In this document: positions 26,098 through 34,594 of the stretch, one piece after another
Position numbering within the stretch: position 1 is the first letter of the stretch
Layout: every line of letters starts with the position of its first letter
NCBI GenBank assembly: GCA_021414025.1
Contig: JAIOPG010000002.1
Span: forward strand, 248,001-312,000
Length of the DNA stretch: 64,000 nt
Direction: 5' to 3'
From: Planctomycetota bacterium
GTDB taxonomy: Bacteria; Planctomycetota; Phycisphaerae; Phycisphaerales; SM1A02
The notes under the pieces: model-generated
Told to the model about the DNA's origin: nothing
Databases searched by the model: none
What the model saw: only the letters and a program-made list of their open reading frames with translations
Made by a program: the position numbers and the translations under genes

Positions 26098-26501
26098 ACG
26101 TGACCAAGAATGTCATCACCGACCTCTACCCGCTCTATGCCGAGATGGAATGCAGCGCCGACACCCAGGCGCTGGTGGAGGAGTATTTGCGACTCAACCC
26201 CGGACACGCCGAGGAGCTCAAGCGCATTTTGAACGCCTCGATTCCAGGCACGGCGCCACAGGCTACGGACCTCGGGGAAGCGCAGTCGCTCCGGAAAGCG
26301 AAGCGCTGCGTGCGACTCAGCTCGTGGGTTGAAGCCCTTGCGATTTTTTTCACCATGGTGCCATTTTCATTCCTGCACACCGGCGACAAGACCTACTGGC
26401 TCATCATCGAGTCCCCGAACACGGCCCTGGTGTACTTCGCCCTCGCCATCGTCTGCTGGGGCGCCTTCGTGCAGATGCGATGGCGCACCAAATGCCTTTG
26501 A
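26094..26501 (+). CDS. Probable membrane anti-sigma factor lacking the zinc motif
   Basis: The 135-residue protein overlaps the sigma gene by 4 bp. Its N-terminus (DLYPLYAEMECSADTQALVE) closely follows the pattern of zinc-binding anti-sigma domains (DLLPLY.DGE.S..T..LVE.HL..C..C), but where the two cysteines are expected it reads RLNPGH. The C-terminal half has two transmembrane helices (about 78-93 and 105-125) around a short periplasmic loop, so signals from outside could reach the N-terminal domain. Assignment as the partner of the upstream sigma factor rests on the overlap and this resemblance. Confidence 0.65.
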   Translation: MNVTKNVITDLYPLYAEMECSADTQALVEEYLRLNPGHAEELKRILNASIPGTAPQATDLGEAQSLRKAKRCVRLSSWVEALAIFFTMVPFSFLHTGDKTYWLIIESPNTALVYFALAIVCWGAFVQMRWRTKCL

Positions 26502-26517
26502 AGGGATCATGTCTGGG

Positions 26518-27468
26518 TCAAATTGAACGGCCGCTCCCGGAGTTCGCGGTCAAGGCTTCACTGAGTTCCCAAAGCCGCTGAGCGGCTGACGCGTTGAGCG
26601 AGGCCGGTGATGAAGGAACGGACTTCTCCTTGACGAAGTATTGCCCGCTGATTCCCTCCATCGTCGGCGAGCAGGCCAGGTGGATCGGCGTCTTCGCTCC
26701 TTCCTCCGCACTCACGCCCAGGAGGCGAGTCCAGGCCCGCATGAACAATCCGAAGGCGCCGTTTCCAGAGGTGAAATTTGACGCCACAAGTCCAGGATGC
26801 AATGCGTTGACCGTGACACCGCTCCCTTCAAGGCGTCGCGCAAGTTCATGAGTAAAGAGAAGATTGGCAAGCTTCGTTTGCGCATACTGCATGAAACCGG
26901 GATGCTTCATGGGTATTGCGAGGGTGTACATCAGGCTCATGAACTCCGAGTCCCCATACTTCCGGCCGGATGCGCCCGTCCGGACCTGCGGATCTTCAAA
27001 GTCAAAACCCTTGACATCATCGTGGGCCGAGGATGAGACATTCACGATCCGTGAAGGAGCGCTGGCTTTGAGCGTGTCGAGCAGGAGATTCGTCAAGAGG
27101 AAACAGGCGAGGTGGTTCAGCGCCATTGTCATCTCGATGCCGTCGACGCTCTCCCGGCGCAGCGCAAAGAGCGCGCCGGCGTTGTTGACCAGGACATCCA
27201 ATCGGTCGTGCCGCTCATGGAACTCCCTCGCAAGTCGCCGGATTTCTCGCTGCGATGAGAGATCCGCCGCGATGAATTCCACACGAGGATTGCCCGTGGC
27301 CCGCCGAATCGATTCGGCAGTGAATTCGCACCGCTCGCGGTTTCGTCCAACGATGATGACAGGGGCGCCTCGCCGGGCGAGTTCCCGCGCCGTCGCCTCG
27401 CCGATTCCCGCGGTGGCGCCGGTGATCAGGCAGGTCTTGCCCGACATGGATTTTTCGGTGATGGTCAT
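26518..27468 (-). CDS. Short-chain dehydrogenase/reductase (retinol-dehydrogenase/WWOX-like)
   Basis: The 316-residue protein is a classical SDR: cofactor motif TGATAGIG (about residues 14-21), a following GRNRERC that suggests NADP(H), the LVNNAGAL motif, active-site Ser in NVSSSAH and the catalytic YAQTK. The long segment between Ser and Tyr (about 45 residues) matches the RDH11/WWOX-type SDRs. The ATG at 27468 has AGGGA about 8 nt upstream and is preferred over the one at 27501. The substrate is unknown. It converges on the anti-sigma gene. Confidence 0.88.
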   Translation of the reverse strand: MTITEKSMSGKTCLITGATAGIGEATARELARRGAPVIIVGRNRERCEFTAESIRRATGNPRVEFIAADLSSQREIRRLAREFHERHDRLDVLVNNAGALFALRRESVDGIEMTMALNHLACFLLTNLLLDTLKASAPSRIVNVSSSAHDDVKGFDFEDPQVRTGASGRKYGDSEFMSLMYTLAIPMKHPGFMQYAQTKLANLLFTHELARRLEGSGVTVNALHPGLVASNFTSGNGAFGLFMRAWTRLLGVSAEEGAKTPIHLACSPTMEGISGQYFVKEKSVPSSPASLNASAAQRLWELSEALTANSGSGRSI

Positions 27469-27505
27469 GCTCGTTCCCTGCAATGTGCAGGCGAACGACA
27501 TGAGC

Positions 27506-28096
27506 CTAGACCTTTCGTCTCCTTCGCATCAACCCCGCACCCGCCAAAGCACCGCTCAGCACCCCTGGTGCCGGCACCACGGTGATGGGCGTATTCGGCA
27601 GATCCTCGTAGGCCCAGTAATGGATCGTCAGTCCGAAGTGTCCGTCCTGGCCGGGAAGGGGCGAATCGACCGAGACATCCATGTATCCGAAGTGCGCCTG
27701 GTTGTTCTGCATGAACCGCATGCCAATGAGATAGCGGTCGTCAAGTGTAAAGGCGGAGAGATTGACCGCCTGTGCATAGAGCGAGTCCGTGGGAATGGTG
27801 TCGCCGATGCCAAAGCGCTTGATCCCCGATGTGTCCATGAGAATGCCGTTGCCGGGCTCGAGTCCTTCGATCGTGTGCGCCCCGCCGACTCCGCTGGTGA
27901 TCTGAAATTGAAACACGCTCGAATCAATCAGGACGGCGAATTGCGCCGACGACGGCTTATCGCCGGTCTCAAAATAGGTCTTGAGAATATTGCGCGGCAC
28001 TTTCGGCCTGGCCCATGCGGCGGGGGTGAAGACCGTCAAGGCGGTCAGGCCAACCACAAACAGGACCAAGGCACGGCACGACATCGGGTTCTTCAT
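27506..28096 (-). CDS. Secreted protein with P-A-P-G/RRRR sorting signal
   Basis: This 196-residue protein has a signal peptide (about 1-29, ending AAWA) and a beta-rich middle of no recognised family. The C-terminus is VPAPGVLSGALAGAGL then MRRRRKV, a PEP-CTERM-like tail with Pro-Ala-Pro-Gly in place of the usual Pro-Glu-Pro. In the family, this tail is cut or re-anchored by an exosortase-type enzyme. It lies 37 bp upstream of the SDR gene on the same strand. Confidence 0.78.
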   Translation of the reverse strand: MKNPMSCRALVLFVVGLTALTVFTPAAWARPKVPRNILKTYFETGDKPSSAQFAVLIDSSVFQFQITSGVGGAHTIEGLEPGNGILMDTSGIKRFGIGDTIPTDSLYAQAVNLSAFTLDDRYLIGMRFMQNNQAHFGYMDVSVDSPLPGQDGHFGLTIHYWAYEDLPNTPITVVPAPGVLSGALAGAGLMRRRRKV

Positions 28097-28241
28097 GGGA
28101 ATGTTCTTTCTTCATATGCAGGGGAATCGACTCGCAGGACAGGCCGCATGGAATGCTGTCCGCAAATCACTATGGCACTGAATGGGGTCGGGTCAAAGGA
28201 ATCCTGGGATCAATTCAGGAAGTCGCGACCCGGCGAGAGGC

Positions 28242-28724
28242 TCACAGCATGAGCTGCCAGTAGCCCACATCAACCCAGCGGTCGAATTTCCAGCCGACCT
28301 GCTTCAATTCACCGACCTTGTGGAATCCGAATTTCTCGTGGATGGCGACGCTGGCTGGGTTTGGCAGGGCGATCACGCCGAAGGCGCAGTGCAGGCGGCG
28401 CTCACTGAGTTTGGACAGAAGCGAGGCATAGAGCTCGCTCCCCAGTCCCTGGCGCGACCGCTCCGGCGCCAGATACACCGTGCTTTCCACGGCGTAGCGG
28501 TAGGCCGATCGTGCTCGCCAGGGAGAGGCATAGGCGTATCCCTGGACGACCCCGTCGATTTCTGCCACCAGCCAGGGCAGGGTGGGGACCACCGACTTGA
28601 TCCGTGATTGCATCTCAGAGGAAGGCACGGCCTCCTCCTCGAAGGTGATGACCGTCCTGGCGACATAGTGGTTGTAGATGTCGCAGATGCCCTGGGCGTC
28701 GTTTGTCGTAGCGGATCGAATCAT
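28242..28724 (-). CDS. GNAT N-acetyltransferase (phosphinothricin acetyltransferase-like)
   Basis: The 160-residue protein follows the PAT/bar-type GNAT pattern: IRSATTNDAQGICDIYNHYV at the start, the TFEEEAVPSSEMQSRI segment, and the acetyl-CoA loop APERSRQGLGSELYASLL (the Q/RxxGxG/A motif being RQGLGS). The end, IHEKFGFHKVGELKQVGWKF, is also characteristic. Such enzymes acetylate phosphinothricin, methionine sulfoximine or other small amines; the true substrate is unknown. Length is normal. Confidence 0.88.
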   Translation of the reverse strand: MIRSATTNDAQGICDIYNHYVARTVITFEEEAVPSSEMQSRIKSVVPTLPWLVAEIDGVVQGYAYASPWRARSAYRYAVESTVYLAPERSRQGLGSELYASLLSKLSERRLHCAFGVIALPNPASVAIHEKFGFHKVGELKQVGWKFDRWVDVGYWQLML

Positions 28725-28782
28725 GACCGCGTAAAAGATAGGGTCAATGCCCAGGGGTCGTAGGCAGTCGTCAGCCAGGGGG

Positions 28783-28820
28783 AAAAAGACAGCGAGAGGC
28801 GGGATGAACCGCCTCTCGCT
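28783..28820 (-). terminator. Intrinsic terminator of the gene at 28849-29523
   Basis: A perfect 12-bp stem (AGCGAGAGGCGG / CCGCCTCTCGCT) with a 6-nt loop is followed on the minus strand by CTTTTTCC. It is 28 bp beyond the stop codon. Confidence 0.85.
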
Positions 28821-28848
28821 GAGGGTTGCAATGAGATGTCAGGCGGAC

Positions 28849-29523
28849 TTAGGCCCGACGACGACGCGAACTCACCAAGCCGCTGAGACCCATGAGGGCA
28901 AAGGCACCTGGCGATGGAACGATATGGTCACCATCCCAGATGTAATCCTGGTACTCACCGTTGGAAAGTCCGACAAGCGGAGAACCTTGCTGGCCACCCA
29001 AAGCCGCAGCAATGAAGGCGTTATAGAAGGCATCTGCTGCCGCCGACTCTCCATTGGCCTGGAAGGCACCGACATTGAGTCCAAGTCCCGCGATGGCATC
29101 GGTCACGATATCCCAAACTGCCAACTGGAATCCGCAGTTCAAGGCAGCATTGGCACCGTATTGCGCTCCGCCGGCGAATGCGTACATGTTCGAAAGCAAG
29201 CCAGCCGCGAGTGCAGTCATTGGAGCTGACGTCGGGATCGTCAAGATCGAAACAACGGAATAGGTATTCACTGCAGGGCTGGAGTCCTGATACAGGTCAG
29301 CGCAATAGATCAGGTAATTGCCATTTGGGATCCCAATGGCATTGCTGTTGGTGGCCGTGACCATGATCGCACCGGTGTAGGCCTGGCCGTTGTATCCGGG
29401 GGAGATCAGGTTGACGATTTCGTTGGCACCCATGCCCGTGTACTGCAGATCAACGGTTGCCGCAGATGCACCAGCGCAAATGGCAGCAGCAAAAATCGAT
29501 GCGGAAAGGGACGATGTCTTCAT
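28849..29523 (-). CDS. Secreted protein with P-S-P-G/RRRR sorting signal
   Basis: The 224-residue product has a signal peptide (1-21, ending GASA) and a region rich in small residues with two Cys (YCADLY and NCGFQL) that resembles the choice-of-anchor or thioester-domain style of PEP-CTERM proteins (YLIYCADLY... QLAVWDIV). The end, VPSPGAFALMGLSGLV then SSRRRRA, is the sorting tail. It is a single-gene unit, with a good promoter and terminator on either side. Confidence 0.8.
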   Translation of the reverse strand: MKTSSLSASIFAAAICAGASAATVDLQYTGMGANEIVNLISPGYNGQAYTGAIMVTATNSNAIGIPNGNYLIYCADLYQDSSPAVNTYSVVSILTIPTSAPMTALAAGLLSNMYAFAGGAQYGANAALNCGFQLAVWDIVTDAIAGLGLNVGAFQANGESAAADAFYNAFIAAALGGQQGSPLVGLSNGEYQDYIWDGDHIVPSPGAFALMGLSGLVSSRRRRA

Positions 29524-29599
29524 TTTTATTCTCGAGTTAAAGGGAAAGAAAGGGACAAACTAGGGAAACGAATCAGGAAGGGATCCCGACTCAGGGACA

Positions 29600-29627
29600 G
29601 TTATAACACCGGAAACCACCCTGTCAA
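29600..29627 (-). promoter_or_regulatory. Sigma-70-type promoter for the gene at 28849-29523
   Basis: On the minus strand a perfect TTGACA (29627-29622) and TATAAC (29605-29600) are 16 bp apart. The start of transcription would be about 70 nt before the ATG at 29523. Confidence 0.7.
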
Positions 29628-29650
29628 AGCAAAAATATTGGAATTTCAAT

Positions 29651-29685
29651 AAAAAAGCGCCCCCAAAATTTGGAGGCGCCTTTTT
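29651..29685 (-). terminator. Probable terminator of the gene at 29717-30373
   Basis: A hairpin with a GCGCC/GGCGC stem and an AT-rich interior is flanked by six A residues on the left and five T residues on the right, so it could act in both directions. It lies 32 bp after the minus-strand gene. Confidence 0.7.
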
Positions 29686-29716
29686 GAAAATCCTGAAAAT
29701 CTCGGCCAATAACCGA

Positions 29717-30373
29717 TTAGTGACTCAATCGACGACGACGGCCCGCCAATCCACCGATGCCGGCCAAAACCAGGGCCCCGGGGGTTGGAACCGGGTAGCA
29801 GCGGGTGTCGATGACAACTTGATCGACATAAGTCGTCGACCCGACCAACGTCGAGAAGATTTGGACATGCTCGAAGGGCGGGCATGTGTTCAGGTGCCAT
29901 GTGCTGACCTCATGAACCCAGCCGCCCGGAAGAAAGGTTTGAACCGACGCGCCGACCTGGGTGAAAAAACTGCTTGGTCCCATGACCAAGGTGCCAATCG
30001 ATGGAGGCGCACCTGTGAAATCCGTGTAAGTGATCTGCAAGACCAGATCCTTTTGATGCGTGGGCTGGTTGAAGTTGGGAATGTCAAAAGTCAGGATGGC
30101 GTTTGGACCTGTGAGGCCCCAGACATCATTGCGTCCACCGATCGATGGCGTCCACAGGAATGGCGCCGGTGGCGTCAGAATCGGAGTGCCGTTGGGATTG
30201 ATCCAGGGCGGCAGGCCGTCGGGAGCACCGCCACCTGGACCGGCACTGAAATCCCAGTGCTGGAAGGTGGTGCCGGCGCTGCCGCGCCAGGTGGGCGGAG
30301 TCAGATCGTCGGCGAATGCCGGAGTGATTGCTGCGGCGAGAACGAGAGTGGCACTAAGAAGGAACTTGTTCAT
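29717..30373 (-). CDS. Secreted protein with P-T-P-G/RRRR sorting signal (paralogue A)
   Basis: This 218-residue protein has a signal peptide (1-21, ending PAFA), a beta-rich domain beginning DDLTPPTWRGSAGTTFQHWD, and the tail VPTPGALVLAGIGGLA then GRRRRLSH. It contains a single conserved Cys pair context (NTCPPFEHV and TRCYPVPTP). It is clearly a paralogue of the next gene upstream (30455-31096): the same opening DDLTPPTWRG, shared NDVW, DIP/VPNFNQP and VDQVVIDTRCYP blocks, and similar 5' untranslated DNA. Function unknown. Confidence 0.8.
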   Translation of the reverse strand: MNKFLLSATLVLAAAITPAFADDLTPPTWRGSAGTTFQHWDFSAGPGGGAPDGLPPWINPNGTPILTPPAPFLWTPSIGGRNDVWGLTGPNAILTFDIPNFNQPTHQKDLVLQITYTDFTGAPPSIGTLVMGPSSFFTQVGASVQTFLPGGWVHEVSTWHLNTCPPFEHVQIFSTLVGSTTYVDQVVIDTRCYPVPTPGALVLAGIGGLAGRRRRLSH

Positions 30374-30407
30374 GGTCGAAACCTTTGGGAAAGTGTGAGG
30401 GAAAGGT

Positions 30408-30427
30408 GCGAATCGGGAAGGATTCGC
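30408..30427 (-). promoter_or_regulatory. Hairpin in the 5' untranslated region of paralogue A
   Basis: GCGAATC and GATTCGC form a 7-bp stem with a 6-nt loop 35-54 nt before the ATG. The same place in paralogue B (31131-31150) has the equivalent stem with one mismatch. It could be an mRNA stability or regulatory element. Confidence 0.4.
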
Positions 30428-30454
30428 GGGATTGCAGACGGAATGGCTTGGAGA

Positions 30455-31096
30455 TCACATCCTGCGACGTCGACTCATGACGCCGGCAACGCCCAGCAAG
30501 GCCAGTGCTCCCGGAGTCGGGATCGGGTAGCAGCGCGTGTCGATGACGACTTGATCAACCCACGAAGTGACCCCGGGGATTGGCGGCGAAATGGTGAGCC
30601 GCTCGAAAGGCGGGCAGACATTGGTGTGCCACACGGTCACTTCATGGAACCAGTCGTTGCCAAGGGCGGTCATGCTGGAGCTGATTGGCGTGAAGAGTCC
30701 GCCTGGGCCGGCGAGGGTGCTTCCAATGGATGGCGGGAACGCCGCAAGTGCCCAGAAGGTGATTTGGACGACAACTTCTTTTTGATGGTTTGGCTGGTTG
30801 AAGTTTGGAACCAAGAAGCTGAGGGAATCGGTTCCATTGAGCGCCCAGACATCGTTGCGGCCGGCGAAGCTCGAGAGCCAATTGGTGGGATTCGGAGCGG
30901 TGAGAAACGGCACGCCGTTTGGATTGTTGAACGGGCCGGCGTCGGGGGCGGTGCCAGTGGGGCCGCTGCTGAAATCCCAGTGTTGAACGGTTGTGCCGGC
31001 ATTTCCGCGCCAGGTGGGCGGGGTCAGGTCGTCGGCGTAGGACGGTGCGAATGTTGCTGCGAGAACGAAGGAAGCGCTGAGAAGGAACTTATTCAT
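30455..31096 (-). CDS. Secreted protein with P-T-P-G/RRRR sorting signal (paralogue B)
   Basis: The 213-residue product starts MNKFLLSASFVLAATFAPSY (signal peptide), continues DDLTPPTWRGNAGTTVQHWD and ends IPTPGALALLGVAGVM then SRRRRM. It is the sister of the gene at 29717-30373, from which it is separated by 81 bp. Shared blocks include CPPFE and SxVDQVVIDTRCYP. The longest open frame begins at 31306, but the ATG at 31096 starts the signal peptide and matches paralogue A exactly (MNKFLLSA), so it is the real start. Confidence 0.82.
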   Translation of the reverse strand: MNKFLLSASFVLAATFAPSYADDLTPPTWRGNAGTTVQHWDFSSGPTGTAPDAGPFNNPNGVPFLTAPNPTNWLSSFAGRNDVWALNGTDSLSFLVPNFNQPNHQKEVVVQITFWALAAFPPSIGSTLAGPGGLFTPISSSMTALGNDWFHEVTVWHTNVCPPFERLTISPPIPGVTSWVDQVVIDTRCYPIPTPGALALLGVAGVMSRRRRM

Positions 31097-31673
31097 GATC
31101 GAAACCTTTGGGAAAAGAGTGAGGGGAACTGCGAATCGCGAAAGACTCGCGGGGATTGAGGCAGGGGGAAAGTCTGCCAAGCACGATGCGCGGATCGGGG
31201 AATGATCCGCAAGTGAACCTTGATGAATTTGGAAGGCAGCCGACGGCGCCTGAAACAAAACTTTTTCAGCAGCACCGCAATCGCCGGAGATCTCAGTCCC
31301 TTTCACTGAGATCTCCGGCAGCGGCGTGCTGGAGTTCTGTTACGTCGCCAAGTCTTTCAGTCCAGTCGATAGCACAGCGATATCAATCACCTTCTCCCTT
31401 TAAGAAGGCGAAAGCCACACGCACTCCGGCTGAGATTGAAAGAACAAGTCGTGTCTGTGACTCAAAGAAAAAGTCACAAACCTTGCACTCCAAACCCGAA
31501 TAATTTTTCAATACCCTTTAAACCAGCTCACTCGTCCGACAACTGGGAACAGCCGGATCGGTCGGATTCGACCCGCAAACCACTAATAACACTGAAACAT
31601 ACGGAGTCAAAGCAATTTTCAAATTTTATTGAAAATCATTTGGCCACCCCTTGTTGATTGAATTCGCAAATGA
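31097..31673. other. 577-bp gene-free region with a perfect 15-bp hairpin and AT-rich stretches
   Basis: No convincing gene is present. The right half (about 31350-31670) is clearly richer in A+T than its surroundings. On the minus strand, TTGACT (31610-31605) and TATTAG (31588-31583) are 16 bp apart and could be a promoter for paralogue B with a very long leader. Other structures are a 7-bp stem GCGGATC/GATCCGC at 31190-31210, and an AT-rich 8-bp stem ATTTTCAA/TTGAAAAT just past the preA stop. Short open frames here have no coding character. Confidence 0.55.
31283..31319 (-). terminator. Perfect 15-bp hairpin (terminator or leader element)
   Basis: GCCGGAGATCTCAGT and ACTGAGATCTCCGGC pair without mismatch around a 7-nt CCCTTTC loop. 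It is downstream of preA and upstream of paralogue B, both on the minus strand. There is no immediate T run on either side, so an intrinsic terminator is possible but not certain. Confidence 0.5.
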
Positions 31674-32990
31674 TCACGGATGCGGAGGAAGTGGCTTCAT
31701 CTGCCCGCTGGCGACCTTGGCCTGATGGTCGCTCCAGGACATTTTCGGCTTTCCATTGTCGATCTCAACCATGGTGATGCACTGATCGACCGGGCAGACC
31801 AGCGAGCAGAGGTTGCACCCGACGCAATCCTCCTCGCGGACCTTGGGGACGACCTTGAACGGGACGCGGCCCGGGCCCAAGCCCACGCCCAGGGATGCGG
31901 GATCAAGCAGATCGATGCACTGATGGGCTCCATCCTCGCAGGCGATGTAGCAGAGGTTGCAGCCGATGCACTTGTCGTAGTCGATCCGGGCCACGCGTTG
32001 GAAATTCAGGTCGAGATTCTGCCATTGATCGAGGGTTTTCACGCTTAGACCGCACAGGCCCGCGATCGACTTCATCCCCTTTGAGTCGAGGTAGGCGCTC
32101 AGGCCCTCTTTCATGTCCTCCACGATGCGGAAGCCGTAGTGCATGATAGCGGTGCACACCTGCACGTTGGTGGCGCCAAGGGCGATGAACTCTGCGGCGT
32201 CGCGCCAGTTGGCGATGCCGCCGATGCCGGAAATGGGAAGGCCGACCTCCGGGTCGGCGGCGCAATTCTGGACCATGTTCAATGCGATGGGCTTGACCGC
32301 GGGGCCGCAGTAGCCGCCGTGCGACGACTGGCCGCGCACCGTCGGCTCGGGCACGAAAGTGTCCAGGTTCACATTGGTGATGGAATTGATCGTGTTGATG
32401 AGCGAGATCGCGTTGGCTCCGGCCCGCTTGGCGGCTCGCGCCGCGGCGGTGACGTCGGTAATGTTGGGGGTCAGCTTCACGATCACCGGTATGGTGGCGG
32501 CTTCCATGACCCAGCCGGTGATGCGCTCCGCCACGGCCGGCTGCTGCCCGACTGCGGATCCCATGCCGCGCTCGCACATGCCGTGGGGGCATCCATAGTT
32601 CAGTTCGATGCCGTCGGCGCCGCAGTCGGCGGAGCGCTTGACGAATTCATGCCACTCTTCGCGGGTCTCCACCATCAGCGAGGCGATGACGGCGTGGTGG
32701 GGCCAGCGCTTCTTCACCTCCGCGATCTCCTTGAAGTTGGTCTCGGGGGCGCGGTCGCTGATCAGCTCGATGTTGTTGAAACCGATCATGCGCTGCCGGC
32801 CGAAGTTGAGGGCCGAGTAGCGCGACGCCACATTCACGATCGGCGTGCCGATGGTCTTCCACACCACGCCGCCCCAGCCGGCTTCGAAGGCGCGGTGACT
32901 TTGATAGGCGGTGTTGGCGGGCGGCCCCGAAGCCACCCAAAAGGGGTTGGGCGACTTGATGCCGGCAAGATTGCTGGAAAGATCGGCCAT
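31674..32990 (-). CDS. preA: NAD-dependent dihydropyrimidine dehydrogenase, catalytic subunit PreA
   Basis: PreA with PreT reduces uracil and thymine to the dihydro forms (and can run in reverse). The 438-residue protein has the FMN-binding TIM barrel (NPFWVASGPPANT; IELNYGCPHGM with the catalytic-loop Cys; ISGIGGIANW phosphate-binding region). The C-terminus has two 4Fe-4S motifs: CIGCNLCYIAC and CVGCNLCSLVCPVDQC. This matches the C-terminal half of mammalian DPD. It lies 3 bp after preT on the same strand, so the two are translated from one message. Confidence 0.94.
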   Translation of the reverse strand: MADLSSNLAGIKSPNPFWVASGPPANTAYQSHRAFEAGWGGVVWKTIGTPIVNVASRYSALNFGRQRMIGFNNIELISDRAPETNFKEIAEVKKRWPHHAVIASLMVETREEWHEFVKRSADCGADGIELNYGCPHGMCERGMGSAVGQQPAVAERITGWVMEAATIPVIVKLTPNITDVTAAARAAKRAGANAISLINTINSITNVNLDTFVPEPTVRGQSSHGGYCGPAVKPIALNMVQNCAADPEVGLPISGIGGIANWRDAAEFIALGATNVQVCTAIMHYGFRIVEDMKEGLSAYLDSKGMKSIAGLCGLSVKTLDQWQNLDLNFQRVARIDYDKCIGCNLCYIACEDGAHQCIDLLDPASLGVGLGPGRVPFKVVPKVREEDCVGCNLCSLVCPVDQCITMVEIDNGKPKMSWSDHQAKVASGQMKPLPPHP

Positions 32991-32993
32991 GAT

Positions 32994-34478
32994 TTATTGC
33001 GGCGCCCCCGGCTTGCGCGGTGCGTGATTCTTCCGGGCGAGCTCCGCTTCGAGTTCGTGGGCGCGTATCGGATGCAGCAGACCCGAGCCCGAAGCTCCGC
33101 TTTGGGCGCCCAGTCTTGAGGGTTGCTCCGGGTAAGGCTGTGACTTGCCGCTCAGGAACTTGTGGATGCCATGGGCGGCTTTTTTCCCCTCGCCGACGGC
33201 GTTCACCACTTCGCGACCGCCATTGGCGCAGTCGCCGCCGGCGAAGACATGGGCCAGGTTGGTGGCGCCGGTCAGCGGATCGATCGCGACAGCGCCGCGA
33301 TCGTTCAGCTTGAGCGACGGGAAGAGCTTCTTCAGCAGCGGAACCTGCTTCTCCTGGCCGACGGCCTTCAGGATCATGTCGCAGGGCTCGATCCACTCGG
33401 AGCCGGCGATCGGCTCAAGTGTTCCAGCGCCCGTCACGCGGGTGCGCACCAGCTTGAGGCCGCTGACATGGCCCTCGCGATGGAGCACTTCGACGGGCGC
33501 TGCGTGAAAGTGGAACTCGGCTCCTTCCTTTTTGGCAAGCTCGTACTCGAAGTCGTACGCGGTCATGTCGCTCGCACCGCGGCGGTAGATAATGCAGGCG
33601 TGTTCGGCTCCCAGCCGAAGAGATTGCGAGACGGCGTCGATGGCGGTGTTGCCGCACCCGATGACCACCACGCGGCGGCCAACGGGCACGCGGTCGAGCG
33701 GCTCGGCGTGGACGCGCTTGATATAGGCGAGCGCGTCGAGCACCTCGGGCAGGTCTTCGCCGGGTACGCCCAGTCGATGGCCTTCACCGAGTCCGATGCC
33801 GACGAAGATCGCCTTGTACTCCTGCTGCAGATCGGCACCGCTCACGTCGCGTCCGACGGCGACGCCGCAGCGGATCTCCACGCCAAGACTCTTGACCAGC
33901 TCGATCTCCTCCAGGCTGAAAGCCGGAGTCATCTTGTAGTAGGCGATGCCGTAGGTGTTCAATCCGCCGGGAAGCTTTTCCTTTTCAAGGATGGTCACGC
34001 TGTACCCCAGCTGTGCCAGCTCCGCGGCGCACCCCAATCCCGCGGGACCGGCGCCGATCACTGCGACCTTGGTGCCGTTGCGCTTGGCGGGGGGCTGGAG
34101 CACCTTCAAATGGTGATCGCGGACGAAGTCGGTGGCGTGGCGCTGCAGTCGCCCGATCTCGATCGGCTTCTCGTCGCGGTCGTGCAGCACACACGCTCCT
34201 TCGCAGAGCACCTTGGTGGGACAGACGCGGGCGCAGGAGGCGCCGAGGATGTTGGCGGTCAGGATCGTCCGGGCGGCGCCGGCATCGTTGCCTGAGGCGA
34301 TCTTCTTGATGAAGGCCGGCACGTCGATGCCGGTCGGGCAGGCGGCGATGCACGGCGCGTCGAAGCAATAGAGGCAGCGCTCGGCCTCCACCAGCGCCTC
34401 CTGCGGACGCATGGGCGGATGAATCTCCGCCATGTTGGCGGCGGCTTTTTCGGCTGAGAGCAGGGGCTGGAGCGGCAT
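32994..34478 (-). CDS. preT: Dihydropyrimidine dehydrogenase, NADH:flavin subunit PreT
   Basis: PreT passes electrons from NAD(P)H to PreA. The 494-residue protein starts with the Cys-rich helical Fe-S domain (ERCLYCFDAPCIAACPTGID; then CARVCPTKVLCEGACV), followed by an FAD domain (VAVIGAGPAGLGCAAEL) and an NAD(P) domain (VVVIGCGNTAIDAVSQSLRL), ending with GGDCANGGREVVNAVGEGK. This is the layout of glutamate synthase beta/DPD N-terminal half. A C-terminal tail of about 45 residues after HKFLSGK is longer than in E. coli PreT. It is divergent from the ureidopropionase gene, with 116 bp between starts. Confidence 0.93.
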   Translation of the reverse strand: MPLQPLLSAEKAAANMAEIHPPMRPQEALVEAERCLYCFDAPCIAACPTGIDVPAFIKKIASGNDAGAARTILTANILGASCARVCPTKVLCEGACVLHDRDEKPIEIGRLQRHATDFVRDHHLKVLQPPAKRNGTKVAVIGAGPAGLGCAAELAQLGYSVTILEKEKLPGGLNTYGIAYYKMTPAFSLEEIELVKSLGVEIRCGVAVGRDVSGADLQQEYKAIFVGIGLGEGHRLGVPGEDLPEVLDALAYIKRVHAEPLDRVPVGRRVVVIGCGNTAIDAVSQSLRLGAEHACIIYRRGASDMTAYDFEYELAKKEGAEFHFHAAPVEVLHREGHVSGLKLVRTRVTGAGTLEPIAGSEWIEPCDMILKAVGQEKQVPLLKKLFPSLKLNDRGAVAIDPLTGATNLAHVFAGGDCANGGREVVNAVGEGKKAAHGIHKFLSGKSQPYPEQPSRLGAQSGASGSGLLHPIRAHELEAELARKNHAPRKPGAPQ

Positions 34479-34594
34479 GGGATCGGTGTCGACGGAAAGA
34501 GTATCGGCAGACTCCGCAGGGACGCAAAAGAATTCGGGGCGTCGGCCCTTCCGCCGACTCGACGAACGCGAGCTTCGCGGTCACACTCGGGCGC

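Noticed and set aside
31156-31657. Small plus-strand frames (73 and 115 residues) in the gene-free region
   Set aside because: No Shine-Dalgarno, no domain and low-complexity Ser/Lys composition; the base composition is that of non-coding DNA.
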